From: JAJPKK01 sp035311445
Lineage (GTDB): Bacteria; Pseudomonadota; Alphaproteobacteria; Rhizobiales; Xanthobacteraceae
NCBI GenBank assembly: GCA_035311445.1
Contig: DATGCX010000231.1
Coordinates: 1-22,404 of the forward strand
DNA: 22,404 bases
Reading direction: 5' to 3'
Part shown: positions 1 to 7,130 of the stretch, piece after piece
How the letters are laid out: each line of letters starts with the position of its first letter
Numbering within the stretch: position 1 is the first letter of the stretch
Notes under the pieces: generated by a model
Told to the model about the DNA's origin: nothing
Database searches by the model: none
What the model saw: only the letters and a program-made list of their open reading frames with translations
Position numbers and translations under genes: made by a program

Positions 1-75
1 ACGACAGCAACGTACATGCGTAGCTTGAATCAAACCGAATTCAGCGAGTCAAGGGCTATTCGAAAAATGTTATGA
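1..75 (+). pseudogene. possible C-terminal end of an upstream open frame (very uncertain)
   Basis: Frame 1 is open from the left edge to a TGA at 73-75 and encodes about 24 residues (ending in RAIRKML). It could be the tail of a gene that lies mostly outside the window, or chance. The stretch is richer in A+T than the genes to its right. No family can be recognised from so few residues. The remaining bases up to 174 hold only a weak hairpin (AGCAGC, 4-base loop, GCTGCT at 141-156) lying downstream of the minus-strand VOC gene; it has no T tract in that direction, so I do not call it a terminator. Confidence 0.15.
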
Positions 76-174
76 CTACATAATTAGCCCGCCCCCAATA
101 AAAACAACCGCTTAGCTCAAAGCTGGGGAAAGTTCGGTCTAGCAGCTCCTGCTGCTCGGACGCGCGCTGTCTGA

Positions 175-780
175 TCATCGGGTATCGCTGCAAGTCGCGC
201 GCGCCTCTGCGCCACAGATCGCCGTGACGCCGAGGCCGGCTATCTGCACCTCGTAGCCGAATGGATCGTCCACATACACACTGAATGGGCCGCCATCCCG
301 CACGTTCTTGACGCCAACCGCGGCCAGCTGCGCTTTGGCCCGCTCTCGGTCGAAATCAGCAACCGTAAAAGCGATGTGATCGATCACCGCGTTGGCCTTG
401 CGCCGCGGCGGGCCATTGCCCGCCGACGCATCGAGCGGCCGTGTGCGGCAGATCATGTGGGTCAGCGGCACGTCGTCGTCGGTGACGCCGTAAGGCTTTT
501 CACCCCTTTTGCCGAACGGCAGGGCAACGTCGCGTGCGCTGGCACCAACCTGGTCAAGATTGAAGACCATCGAGTACCAGTCGGCGGCCCTGCGAAAATC
601 CGGGCAGGTGTAGGACACGTGATTGACGAGCGCGGCATCGAGTCCTGATTGCTCGGCCCCGAGAGCGCCCTTTCCCGCATAGGCGGTGGTCGCGGCGAAT
701 GTGAGGATCTCGACCAGCCGGCGGCGGCTGATCTTGCCGTTCTGATAATCATGGACCTGCTTTGCGACAAACCCTTCCAT
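175..780 (-). CDS. exported VOC-family (glyoxalase/dioxygenase-fold) protein, second gene of a tandem pair
   Basis: This 201-residue protein has one VOC domain, built of two beta-alpha-beta-beta-beta modules, at about residues 50-182. Seen: VNHVSYTCPD (His54), IDHIAFTVADF (His135) and DDPFGYEVQI (Glu177). These fit the usual two-His/one-Glu metal site of the superfamily. Residues 18-35 (SRRRL followed by LTFAATTAYA) resemble a Tat signal, so the protein may fold with its metal in the cytoplasm and then be exported. The ATG at 780 is chosen because GAGGGGAG lies just upstream; the frame stays open further upstream, but that part overlaps the next gene. It follows the paralog at 794-1339 by 13 bp and is surely co-transcribed with it. 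The fold family covers glyoxalases, ring-cleaving dioxygenases, epimerases and resistance proteins, and I cannot assign a substrate. Confidence 0.85.
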   Translation of the reverse strand: MEGFVAKQVHDYQNGKISRRRLVEILTFAATTAYAGKGALGAEQSGLDAALVNHVSYTCPDFRRAADWYSMVFNLDQVGASARDVALPFGKRGEKPYGVTDDDVPLTHMICRTRPLDASAGNGPPRRKANAVIDHIAFTVADFDRERAKAQLAAVGVKNVRDGGPFSVYVDDPFGYEVQIAGLGVTAICGAEARATCSDTR

Positions 781-793
781 GGCAATTCTCCCC

Positions 794-1339
794 TCAGCGT
801 CTGAAAGCGTTTTCGGCGGCTGCGGATGCGATCTGCACATCGTAATCGAACGGATCATAGACATGCAGGCTGCCGTCGCGCCCCGTGACGTCGAGCCCCT
901 TCGCTTTGAGTGTCGCGCGCACGCGCGCCTCGTCCCAGTTTGGAATGGTGTAGCAGATGTGGTCGATGACGGCCTCGGCTCCTGGCTTTGCGCCGGCACT
1001 ACCGCTCGCAACATTGCCGGGATTGCGCGTGACAAGGAACGAACCCCCTTTACCGGGCTCCGGTCCGAACATCAGGTTGGCCCGTTTGCCGTCATCCCGC
1101 GTGGGCTCGCTCTTCATGTTGAGAACCGACGTGTACCAATCGCGCGCCTTGGTGTAGTCCGGGCACGTATAGGAGAGGTGGTTGACGCCGATGATCTTAA
1201 ACCCGCGTTGAGCCTGGGCCTGCGCGGCATCGCCCGCGCCATAAACCGCCGCGGCGAGCGCTACGGCTTTGCAGAACTCGCGACGATCGATCCTACCGCT
1301 ATCCAGGCTTTGGACCAGATCGGCGATGACGCGTTCCAT
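794..1339 (-). CDS. exported VOC-family (glyoxalase/dioxygenase-fold) protein, first gene of a tandem pair
   Basis: This 181-residue protein is a paralog of its downstream neighbour. It starts with a clear twin-arginine-type leader (DRREFCKAVALAAAVYGAG, residues 18-36) followed by AQAQAQ, a plausible signal-peptidase site. The VOC domain spans about 48-172, with VNHLSYTCPDY (His54), VIDHICYTIPNW (His127) and YDPFDYDVQI. The last motif has Asp167 where the neighbour and most VOC enzymes have Glu, so metal binding or activity may differ. The start is supported by AGGGAGGG a few bases upstream of the ATG. The two genes form a two-gene unit on the minus strand. The MITE-like repeat at 1453-1561 lies upstream and separates them from the secreted-protein gene at 1564-2496. 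Function beyond the fold is unknown; a heterodimer with the second protein is possible. Confidence 0.85.
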   Translation of the reverse strand: MERVIADLVQSLDSGRIDRREFCKAVALAAAVYGAGDAAQAQAQRGFKIIGVNHLSYTCPDYTKARDWYTSVLNMKSEPTRDDGKRANLMFGPEPGKGGSFLVTRNPGNVASGSAGAKPGAEAVIDHICYTIPNWDEARVRATLKAKGLDVTGRDGSLHVYDPFDYDVQIASAAAENAFRR

Positions 1340-1452
1340 GTGAGCCCTCCCTATCCGGCACCATTACGGCGCCGATCGGCATCGAGGCTACCAGCTTGCT
1401 CCTTTGTGCGAAAGCGAGGGCGGGCCGCGAGTTTTGCAGCGCCGCGGTCTGC

Positions 1453-1561
1453 TTAGAGCAGGTTTCGATATGGTTGAATCGAAGACGGTGCAGCTCTTCA
1501 CCTCTCCCCGGAGGGGAGAGGTGAAGAGGCGCTCGCTCAACGTTATCGGAAAATGCTCTAA
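1453..1561. repeat. MITE-like palindromic element with nested perfect hairpin
   Basis: The ends are inverted copies: TTAGAGCA at 1453-1460 and TGCTCTAA at 1554-1561, extending to 15 of 18 matching positions (the outer arms contain TCGATA and TATCGG-like sequence). Inside lies a perfect 16-bp stem, 1494-1509 paired with 1513-1528 around a GGA loop, containing CTTCACCTCTCCCC. Elements with TTAGAGCA-type ends are familiar intergenic repeats in the Bradyrhizobium group; that is recalled knowledge and was not searched here. The right end lies within the last bases before the stop codon of the gene at 1564-2496, so the hairpin would sit in the 3' end of that transcript and could serve as a terminator or RNA-stability element. 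Confidence 0.7.
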
Positions 1562-1563
1562 TT

Positions 1564-2496
1564 TCAGAAATCCGGCTTGTCCGCGGTCGGCACGGCGGTG
1601 TGCTTGCCGGGGAAATGTCCATCGGGGTTTTCGGCGCAGACCATCTCCGGCCACTCGCCCAGAGGGCGCCGATAACTTATGGCGGCCGACCACGGCTGGG
1701 TGAAGACGCCATCGTCCTCGACGGTGAATTCGAGTTGCAGGCCTTTGCCCTTATAGCTAGGGTTGCGTGCAAAGCCAGGATCGCGGCCGAAGCGGCTGAG
1801 CTCTCGCTGACCGCGTTCTTCCACTCGTTTCGCTTCTTCGTAATCGAGCAGCCGATAACGCTCCACCACGTGGAGCGCCGGACTGTGCGGTGTTCCGTAC
1901 ATATCGAGCATGGCGAATGGGCCAATTTTTACTCCCACCGTGTCGATCACCAGGGTGTCGCCTTCGTAGCGGCCAACGGAATCCCCATACCAGGACGGCG
2001 GCACGTCGGCCGGATGAGACTGGTTCATGCGCACGTGGCGGACTTCGTGATTATTGGAATAGAGAATCGTGATCTTGTCCGGCTGCTGGAGCATCTGCAT
2101 TCCGATATTGTAGAGGACGAACGGCACCCCTCCTGGCCAACATTGATTGCTCGGGGTCGGATAGGGCACCCGGGTCAGCGAAACATCGCCATATTTTCTC
2201 ACGATCTCCGCCGCATGCGGTTTCAGGATCGGATTTGTATAATCGCCAACCAGTTCGTATGCATCGCTGGCGCCGTTGCGACGTGATCGGTTCGTCACCG
2301 GGCCGGGGCCGGCCGCCGGCGGCTCGAAGTCAGGCCAGGTCATATGGGCCCATATGCCGGAGAAATCCGGGATGGACGCAGCGCTTTTGGTACCGCCTGC
2401 ACTGGTTGTTCCAACCGCCGGCGCCACGTCTTGCCCCAAGGCAGGCGTCACCACTACCGCCGCCAATGTCACCGACAACAGGAAATCCCACCGCAT
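1564..2496 (-). CDS. secreted protein of unknown function (GDSVGRYEGDTLVIDT-type family)
   Basis: This 310-residue protein has a Sec-type signal peptide (MRWDFLLSVTLAAVVVTPALGQ, residues 1-22, probable cleavage after ALG). The mature part has DFSGIW near residue 45 and the segment WYGDSVGRYEGDTLVIDTVG at about 169-188. The latter resembles a motif (GHSVGRWEGDTLVVDT) found in a widespread family of uncharacterised exported bacterial proteins. The ATG at 2496 is preferred over upstream starts because it is preceded by GGAGAGGG and begins the signal peptide. No catalytic residues can be named. It lies on the same strand as and upstream of the two exported VOC proteins, separated by about 220 bp containing a palindromic element, so all three may act in the cell envelope, but common transcription is uncertain. 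It is divergent from the HtrA-like protease. Confidence 0.8.
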   Translation of the reverse strand: MRWDFLLSVTLAAVVVTPALGQDVAPAVGTTSAGGTKSAASIPDFSGIWAHMTWPDFEPPAAGPGPVTNRSRRNGASDAYELVGDYTNPILKPHAAEIVRKYGDVSLTRVPYPTPSNQCWPGGVPFVLYNIGMQMLQQPDKITILYSNNHEVRHVRMNQSHPADVPPSWYGDSVGRYEGDTLVIDTVGVKIGPFAMLDMYGTPHSPALHVVERYRLLDYEEAKRVEERGQRELSRFGRDPGFARNPSYKGKGLQLEFTVEDDGVFTQPWSAAISYRRPLGEWPEMVCAENPDGHFPGKHTAVPTADKPDF

Positions 2497-2737
2497 CGAC
2501 CCTCTCCACACTTTCACGGTTCCTGGCAGTTCCTCAGCCAAAGCTACACTCTTTGCGCGTGCGCCTGGAAGGGGCAGGCTGTGTCTGGGCAGGCCGCCTC
2601 TGCACATGGCTTGACCCTACTGACTTGAAGCCTTGCGGCAACTCGGCGGTTATCTGAGATACGGCAGCCAAACACACTGCCCACTGGCGCCCATATCGTC
2701 TAAGGACGGAATTGCTTGATTCATCGAGGAGAAGGTC

Positions 2738-3844
2738 ATGCGCGACGGCCGGTTCTTTCGCTTCGCCATCATCACTGTTCTGGTGCTGCTGGCCGCCTCT
2801 GTGGCCCAACCTTATGTCACGCACCTTCTACTGTCGGAGACCGCTCCGCGGTCCGTCACGGCGCGTGGCGACCTCTCCGACGCCGAGCGGTCCACCATTG
2901 CGTTGTTCGAGCAAGTATCACCCTCAGTCGTGCAGGTGGTCGGGCGCCAGGGCGGGACGGGCGCATTTGAAGAGGAAGGCGGGGGCGTGCAGTCCGGCAC
3001 GGGATTTGCCTGGGACGGCGCCGGGAACATCGTTACCAACAACCATGTGGTCAATGGTACGACGGATGTCGTGGTCCGCCTTGGCACCGGTGAGGCCGTT
3101 GCGGCGGACATCGTCGGCACGGCGCCGAATTATGACCTCGCCGTCATCCGCCTGCGCAGTTCCCAGGCGATTCCTAAGCCGGTGGCCATCGGCAGCTCCG
3201 CCGACCTCAAGGTTGGCCAATTCGCTTTCGCGATCGGCAATCCCTTTGGACTTGACCAATCGCTTACCTTCGGGGTGATCAGCGCGCTGCATCGCCGCTT
3301 GCCGACGAGTTCCGGGCACCAGATTTCCAACGTGATTCAGACCGACGCAGCGGTAAATCCCGGCAATTCCGGAGGGCCTCTGCTCGATTCGAGCGGACGG
3401 GTCGTCGGTGTCAATACCGCCATCATATCGCCGTCTGGAACCAACGCGGGGATCGGATTCGCCATTCCGATAGACATCGTCAACCGCGTTGTGCCCCAAC
3501 TCATCCGTGATGGCCATGTACCGACTCCCGGGATCGGCATCGTCGCAGTGAGCGAGCAGGACGCAACGCGGCTGGGAGTCGAGGGCATTCCGATCCTGCG
3601 TACGCTCCCCAACTCTCCCGCCGCGCGCGCCGGATTGCATGGCGTCGACCTGCGCGCCGGCGCATTGGGCGACGTCATCGTTTCAGTGAACGAAAAACCG
3701 GTGAGGCGCCTTTCTGATCTGACAAACGAATTGGACGAGATCGGGGTCGGCCACGAGGTGAAACTCGGTATCATGCGCAACAATCGCAACGAGACGATCA
3801 ACGTCGCAGTCACAGATGTCGGTCAAAGTCGATTGACGCCCTGA
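2738..3844 (+). CDS. membrane-anchored HtrA/Deg-family serine protease with one PDZ domain
   Basis: This 368-residue protein has an N-terminal hydrophobic segment (about residues 7-30) that acts as signal or anchor and places the enzyme in the periplasm. A trypsin-like domain spans about 52-245 with the full triad: His103 in TNNHVV, Asp133 in NYDLAVI and Ser211 in GNSGGPL. Substrate-pocket and activation-loop features (IQTDAAVNPGNSGGP, GIGFAIP) are typical. One PDZ domain follows at about 262-360, with a loop before GDVIVSVNEKPV like that of Deg1/HhoA-type enzymes; DegP has two PDZ domains. The family degrades or refolds damaged envelope proteins. The ATG has a strong site, GAGGAGAAGG, directly upstream. 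The divergent promoter region 2497-2737 is shared with the secreted protein on the minus strand. No partner anti-sigma or two-component gene is adjacent. Confidence 0.93.
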   Translation: MRDGRFFRFAIITVLVLLAASVAQPYVTHLLLSETAPRSVTARGDLSDAERSTIALFEQVSPSVVQVVGRQGGTGAFEEEGGGVQSGTGFAWDGAGNIVTNNHVVNGTTDVVVRLGTGEAVAADIVGTAPNYDLAVIRLRSSQAIPKPVAIGSSADLKVGQFAFAIGNPFGLDQSLTFGVISALHRRLPTSSGHQISNVIQTDAAVNPGNSGGPLLDSSGRVVGVNTAIISPSGTNAGIGFAIPIDIVNRVVPQLIRDGHVPTPGIGIVAVSEQDATRLGVEGIPILRTLPNSPAARAGLHGVDLRAGALGDVIVSVNEKPVRRLSDLTNELDEIGVGHEVKLGIMRNNRNETINVAVTDVGQSRLTP

Positions 3845-3973
3845 GATTGAGGGAACTGGAACCGCGCTACCACTATTCAACGGCCAAGTGGCATTCGCGG
3901 TCGAGCGTATCGCCTGTCTGCCGGTGATTCGATTTTGCTAAAGCGGTTCCCGCTCGATTTAATTCGTACCGCC

Positions 3974-4004
3974 GTCATCTGCGGGCTTGACCCGCGCATC
4001 CATC
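3974..4004. repeat. short REP-like palindrome
   Basis: The sequence has the arms GCGGG (3981-3985) and CCCGC (3991-3995) around CTTGA, within a larger context GTCATC...GCATCCATC. Read on the minus strand it encodes MDARVKPADDG, a phrase often met in spurious annotations of alphaproteobacterial repeats. It lies in the gap after the protease gene and just beyond the 3' end of the small gene at 4087-4422. Bases 3845-3973 before it show no gene; a weak AGCGG/CCGCT hairpin at 3942-3954 is the only structure I see there. Confidence 0.6.
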
Positions 4005-4086
4005 AAAAAGATGGCACCCCGGTGGCGGCGGTGGATGGGCAAGCGCCCACTCAAATCGGTCAGGAACCGGGCGGCCATGGCTGCCG

Positions 4087-4422
4087 CTACTGCGATCCGC
4101 TCTGACCGTCCACAGAATGCGACGTTTGGGTCGCGCGCGTGGGCGGCAATATTTGGCCGGGCGGCAGCATGACCTGTGCGGCTGCGAGCCACGGCAGCCA
4201 CGCCATCTGCACCGCCTGCGCCCAAAACGCCAACGGGTTGGCGCTCTCCACAAAGCGGCCGAAGGCCTCGAAAGAGGGCACGGCCTGCAGGCTGATCGAA
4301 ATCTGCTCTGCATCGCCGCCTGGTGACCGGCGGTGGACGATCTCAATATCGAGGTTTGGCAGGCGCGCGGTCGCCTTGGTGGCTTCAATTTCGCGCTGTG
4401 CAGGGTCCTCAAAATCGGACAA
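4087..4422 (-). CDS. small conserved-looking hypothetical protein
   Basis: This 111-residue protein begins MSDFEDPAQREIEATKATA and has a balanced, mixed composition (LPNLDIEIVHRR, AEQISISLQAVPSFEAFGRF, ANPLAFWAQAVQMAWLPWL), unlike the Arg/Pro/Ser-rich shadows in other frames. The C-terminal half has a tryptophan-rich amphipathic or hydrophobic stretch (about residues 62-90) that might associate with membrane or with a partner. The start codon is TTG, supported by GGAGA seven bases upstream; no ATG is in frame nearby. It stands alone, divergent from the amidohydrolase. I do not recognise a named family. A competing overlapping minus-strand frame starts further upstream but is low-complexity and looks spurious. 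Confidence 0.6.
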   Translation of the reverse strand: MSDFEDPAQREIEATKATARLPNLDIEIVHRRSPGGDAEQISISLQAVPSFEAFGRFVESANPLAFWAQAVQMAWLPWLAAAQVMLPPGQILPPTRATQTSHSVDGQSGSQ

Positions 4423-4718
4423 TGTTCGTCTCCATCAAAGTGGTTGCCATAGCCGTATGCGCCCGGTTGGTTCGAATAATGGCCGCTGCTACGCCCCAAT
4501 CACATCCCGCTGCCGGCGAGGATTGCAGAACCTTGAGCCCGCGGCCGTGTTTTGACGATCCTCCCAGGTGCGTCCACAACGGACATGGCCCGCATGGCGA
4601 CAGCATTCAAGTGTCGGCTGTCGAATCGGTTTCGTCGTAGACTTCCCGTGTTGACGATCCGCCAAGGAACTTCACTGTTCCAAGCCGGAAAGCGTGATCT
4701 ACCGACGGGAGAGCCACA

Positions 4719-6236
4719 ATGCACGATCAGCGTAACGCAGTCGCGACCATCTGTCGGCGGGCCGATGTGATTGGGCGGCATGACGACGCCGGCCCGGTGT
4801 CTCGTCGTGATTTTCTGAGACTGGGCGCCGGAGTGGTGGCCGGGGAAGCCACGGCTCAAGTGCTGCCTGGCAGCGCCGCGGCGCAGGCTATCGGCGCGGC
4901 GTCGCCCGATGCGGAGTTGACTCGCCTCCAGGGGCAACGCCGCATTCTCCTCAAAGGAGGCGTGGTACTGACGCTCGACCCTGGGGTCGGACATTTCGCG
5001 CAGGCGGACGTGTTGATCGAGGACGGCAAAATCTCGGCGGTCAGGCCGAATATTGAGGCGTCGGCGGACACTGCGGCGGTGATCGACGCCGCAAATCGCA
5101 TCCTCATTCCGGGGTTCGTCGACACCCACAGCCACTCCTATCAGGGTATCCTGCGCGGCATCATGACCAATGGCGTGCTCGACCCTGACTATAATCGTGA
5201 CATCCAAGCCAAATTAACGCCGGCCTTTCAGCCGGACGACGTCTATGCCGGAGTGCTGATGACGGCGCTCGGCCTGATTGAGATGGGCACTACGACCATT
5301 ATCGACCTGTCCCAGATCAGCCACACGCCGGAGCACAGCGACGCCTGCCTTCGCGCGCTGCAGGACTCCGGCATCCGCGCGGTCTATGCATACTCTCGCG
5401 GTCTCGGAGCGACGAGCCAATACCCGCAGGACATTTTACGGCTGCAGCGCTCCTATTTCGCCACAAAAGAGCAGTTGCTAACGCTCGCACTCGGGGTTGC
5501 GCTTGATGCCAGCGCTTTCGCCCTCGCCCGCGATGCCGGGGTGGCGGCCGTGCTGCATTTACGCAACAACAGCGAGGGATTGCTGGCGCTCGGGCGAGCG
5601 GGGCTGCTGCGGCCCGGCGACGCGTACATCCACTGTACGAACCTCAATCACGAAGCCTGGCAACTGATCAGGGACACCGGCGGTTCTGTTTCGCTGTGCC
5701 CGCAGATCGAAATGTCGATGGGGCATGGAATGCCCGCCGTCCAGGATGCGCTTGACCATGGTGTGCGCCCGAGCCTGAGTTCCGACCATAGCGTGACAAT
5801 CGCGCCGGACTTTTTCACTGTCATGCGGACTGTGTTCACGTTTCAACGCATGCAGGTTTTTGCCCGTGCGCGCAGCGGGGCACAGAACCTGCCACCGCTG
5901 CTCACCTGCCGTGAGGTGCTCGAATTCGCCACCATCGAGGGTGCGCGCTGCGCCGGCCTGGATGGCAAGATCGGCACGCTCACGCCGGGAAAGGACGCCG
6001 ATATCGTCATGTTGCGGGCTGACGGCTTGAGTTTGTGGCCGCTGAACAATGCGCCCGGCGCGGTCGTAAATCTGATGAACCCCGGCAATGTCGAAGCTGT
6101 TTTCATAGCCGGGCAGGTAAAGAAGTGGCGAGGCAAGCTGGTGGGACCGGACGCGGCGCGTTTGATGCGCATGGCCACTGAAGCACGCGACGCGGTCATG
6201 CGCCGAACCGGTTTTTCGGTGAACTTTCTGGGGTGA
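4719..6236 (+). CDS. Tat-exported amidohydrolase (AtzA/TrzN-type, metal-dependent)
   Basis: This 505-residue protein belongs to the amidohydrolase superfamily (TIM barrel plus small beta-sandwich). Residues 28-55 hold a Tat signal (SRRDFLRLGAGVVAG then SAAAQA), preceded by an unusual 27-residue extension. Metal-site motifs are DTHSHS (His137, His139), LHLRNN (His280), IHCTNLNH (His305) and SSDHSVT (Asp356). The C-terminal GKIGTLTPGKDADIVML and AGQVKKWRGKLV segments are family hallmarks. At the strand-5 motif, relatives have H-x-x-E; here the Glu position is Asn283, so catalysis may differ. Export is odd, because most AtzA/TrzN-type deaminases and chlorohydrolases are cytoplasmic. GGGAGAG precedes the ATG; a GTG at codon 17 would shorten the leader. 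The likely job is hydrolysis of a C-N bond in a small molecule outside the cytoplasm; the substrate is not inferable. Confidence 0.88.
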   Translation: MHDQRNAVATICRRADVIGRHDDAGPVSRRDFLRLGAGVVAGEATAQVLPGSAAAQAIGAASPDAELTRLQGQRRILLKGGVVLTLDPGVGHFAQADVLIEDGKISAVRPNIEASADTAAVIDAANRILIPGFVDTHSHSYQGILRGIMTNGVLDPDYNRDIQAKLTPAFQPDDVYAGVLMTALGLIEMGTTTIIDLSQISHTPEHSDACLRALQDSGIRAVYAYSRGLGATSQYPQDILRLQRSYFATKEQLLTLALGVALDASAFALARDAGVAAVLHLRNNSEGLLALGRAGLLRPGDAYIHCTNLNHEAWQLIRDTGGSVSLCPQIEMSMGHGMPAVQDALDHGVRPSLSSDHSVTIAPDFFTVMRTVFTFQRMQVFARARSGAQNLPPLLTCREVLEFATIEGARCAGLDGKIGTLTPGKDADIVMLRADGLSLWPLNNAPGAVVNLMNPGNVEAVFIAGQVKKWRGKLVGPDAARLMRMATEARDAVMRRTGFSVNFLG

Positions 6237-6304
6237 TCACGAACACCTCTGCCGTCCCTGATGCCTCCGATGGGCCATGCTGCAAGCTCGGAGACGACAC
6301 CGTC

Positions 6305-6379
6305 ATGCGATTCAAAGCGATCGAAATCTGCGGTATCACCACCGTACAGACATCGCCGGCACGGCGTGATATTTTGTGA
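6305..6379 (+). CDS. possible 24-residue leader peptide before the Uma2 gene
   Basis: An ATG at 6305 opens a frame MRFKAIEICGITTVQTS... that stops at TGA 6377-6379, two bases before the ATG of the next gene. A weak GGAG lies 12 bases upstream of the start. The near-contact of stop and start would suit translational coupling, which could compensate for the absence of a visible ribosome-binding site for the next gene. It could equally be chance, since a 24-codon frame is easy to find. Confidence 0.2.
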   Translation: MRFKAIEICGITTVQTSPARRDIL

Positions 6380-6381
6380 TC

Positions 6382-6972
6382 ATGAACAAGATTTTCACTC
6401 CCCCATCTCAGCGCGCGACCACGCGTGCGGCCGAAGGCTTGTCGCGCTGGCGTTGGACCGTGGCGGAGATCGAGAAGATGTCGGCCGACGGCTATTTCCA
6501 TGACGAGGAACGGTTCGAGCTGGTGGGCGGGGAGATCGTGCCGATGTCACCGAAGGGGAGGCGTCACGAAATCATTCGTGGCGAATTAGCGTTCCGCTTT
6601 GCCCGACTGGCGCCGGACGGCGTATTCGTGGTTTCGGAGCCACAGTTTAACTTGGCGGATGACACATACCTTAACCCTGACATTTTGGCCCATCCCGCCG
6701 CTATCAAAACGCCCGACGCGCGGGGAGGCGACGCCTTGCTGGTGGTCGAAGTCGCCGACAGCAGCCTGCATTATGATCTGAACACCAAAGCGCCGATTTA
6801 TGCCGCCAACGGGGTACGCGAATATTGGGTCATCAATGCCGGAACACTGGTCACGATGGTGCACAAGGAGCCGTCCGGTCAGACCTATGGGTCGGTGAAA
6901 GAGGCTGCGCCCGATGCCATGCTCGCGCCCTCGCTCGTGCCAGCATTTTGCGGTGTCGCTCGGCGAGCTTGA
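6382..6972 (+). CDS. Uma2-family (DUF820) PD-(D/E)XK nuclease-fold protein
   Basis: This 196-residue protein shows the Uma2 layout: an N-terminal substrate-like segment (RFELVGGEIVPMSPKGRRHE) and then the restriction-endonuclease-like core. Candidate catalytic residues are Asp100 in YLNPDILAH, Glu123 in LLVVEVADSS and Lys136 in LNTKAPIYAANGVREYWVIN. The family is abundant in cyanobacteria and many alphaproteobacteria, usually as solitary genes, and its biological role is not settled despite the 'Uma2 endonuclease' name. The ATG at 6382 is taken; a GTG two codons upstream (6376) is equally possible, and neither has a clear Shine-Dalgarno site. It lies 145 bp after the amidohydrolase on the same strand. 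It has no antitoxin-like or restriction partner, so there is no contextual support for a defence role. Confidence 0.85.
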   Translation: MNKIFTPPSQRATTRAAEGLSRWRWTVAEIEKMSADGYFHDEERFELVGGEIVPMSPKGRRHEIIRGELAFRFARLAPDGVFVVSEPQFNLADDTYLNPDILAHPAAIKTPDARGGDALLVVEVADSSLHYDLNTKAPIYAANGVREYWVINAGTLVTMVHKEPSGQTYGSVKEAAPDAMLAPSLVPAFCGVARRA

Positions 6973-7130
6973 ACTCGACTGAGTTTTCGGAAACTGCGAC
7001 GCATGCCCGCGCCCCTCAGCAGTGGACGTTCGCCGCCGCGCGCGCCACTATCCGGCGCCTGCCGCGCCAGGCGATTCGGTTAAAACTCGGGTCATCGGGC
7101 GGCACGCCGCTCGACGGAGGATAGTGCTCC

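Noticed and set aside
779..1456. 225-codon plus-strand frame across the VOC gene
   Set aside because: It overlaps a VOC gene with a Tat leader and ribosome-binding site; no recognisable domain.
4450..4490. tRNA-like GGTTCGAAT string
   Set aside because: There is no acceptor stem or anticodon arm that can be folded around it.
6382..6972. Uma2-family gene as part of a defence or restriction system
   Set aside because: No methyltransferase, antitoxin, helicase or other defence gene is adjacent; the family is usually found as solitary genes.
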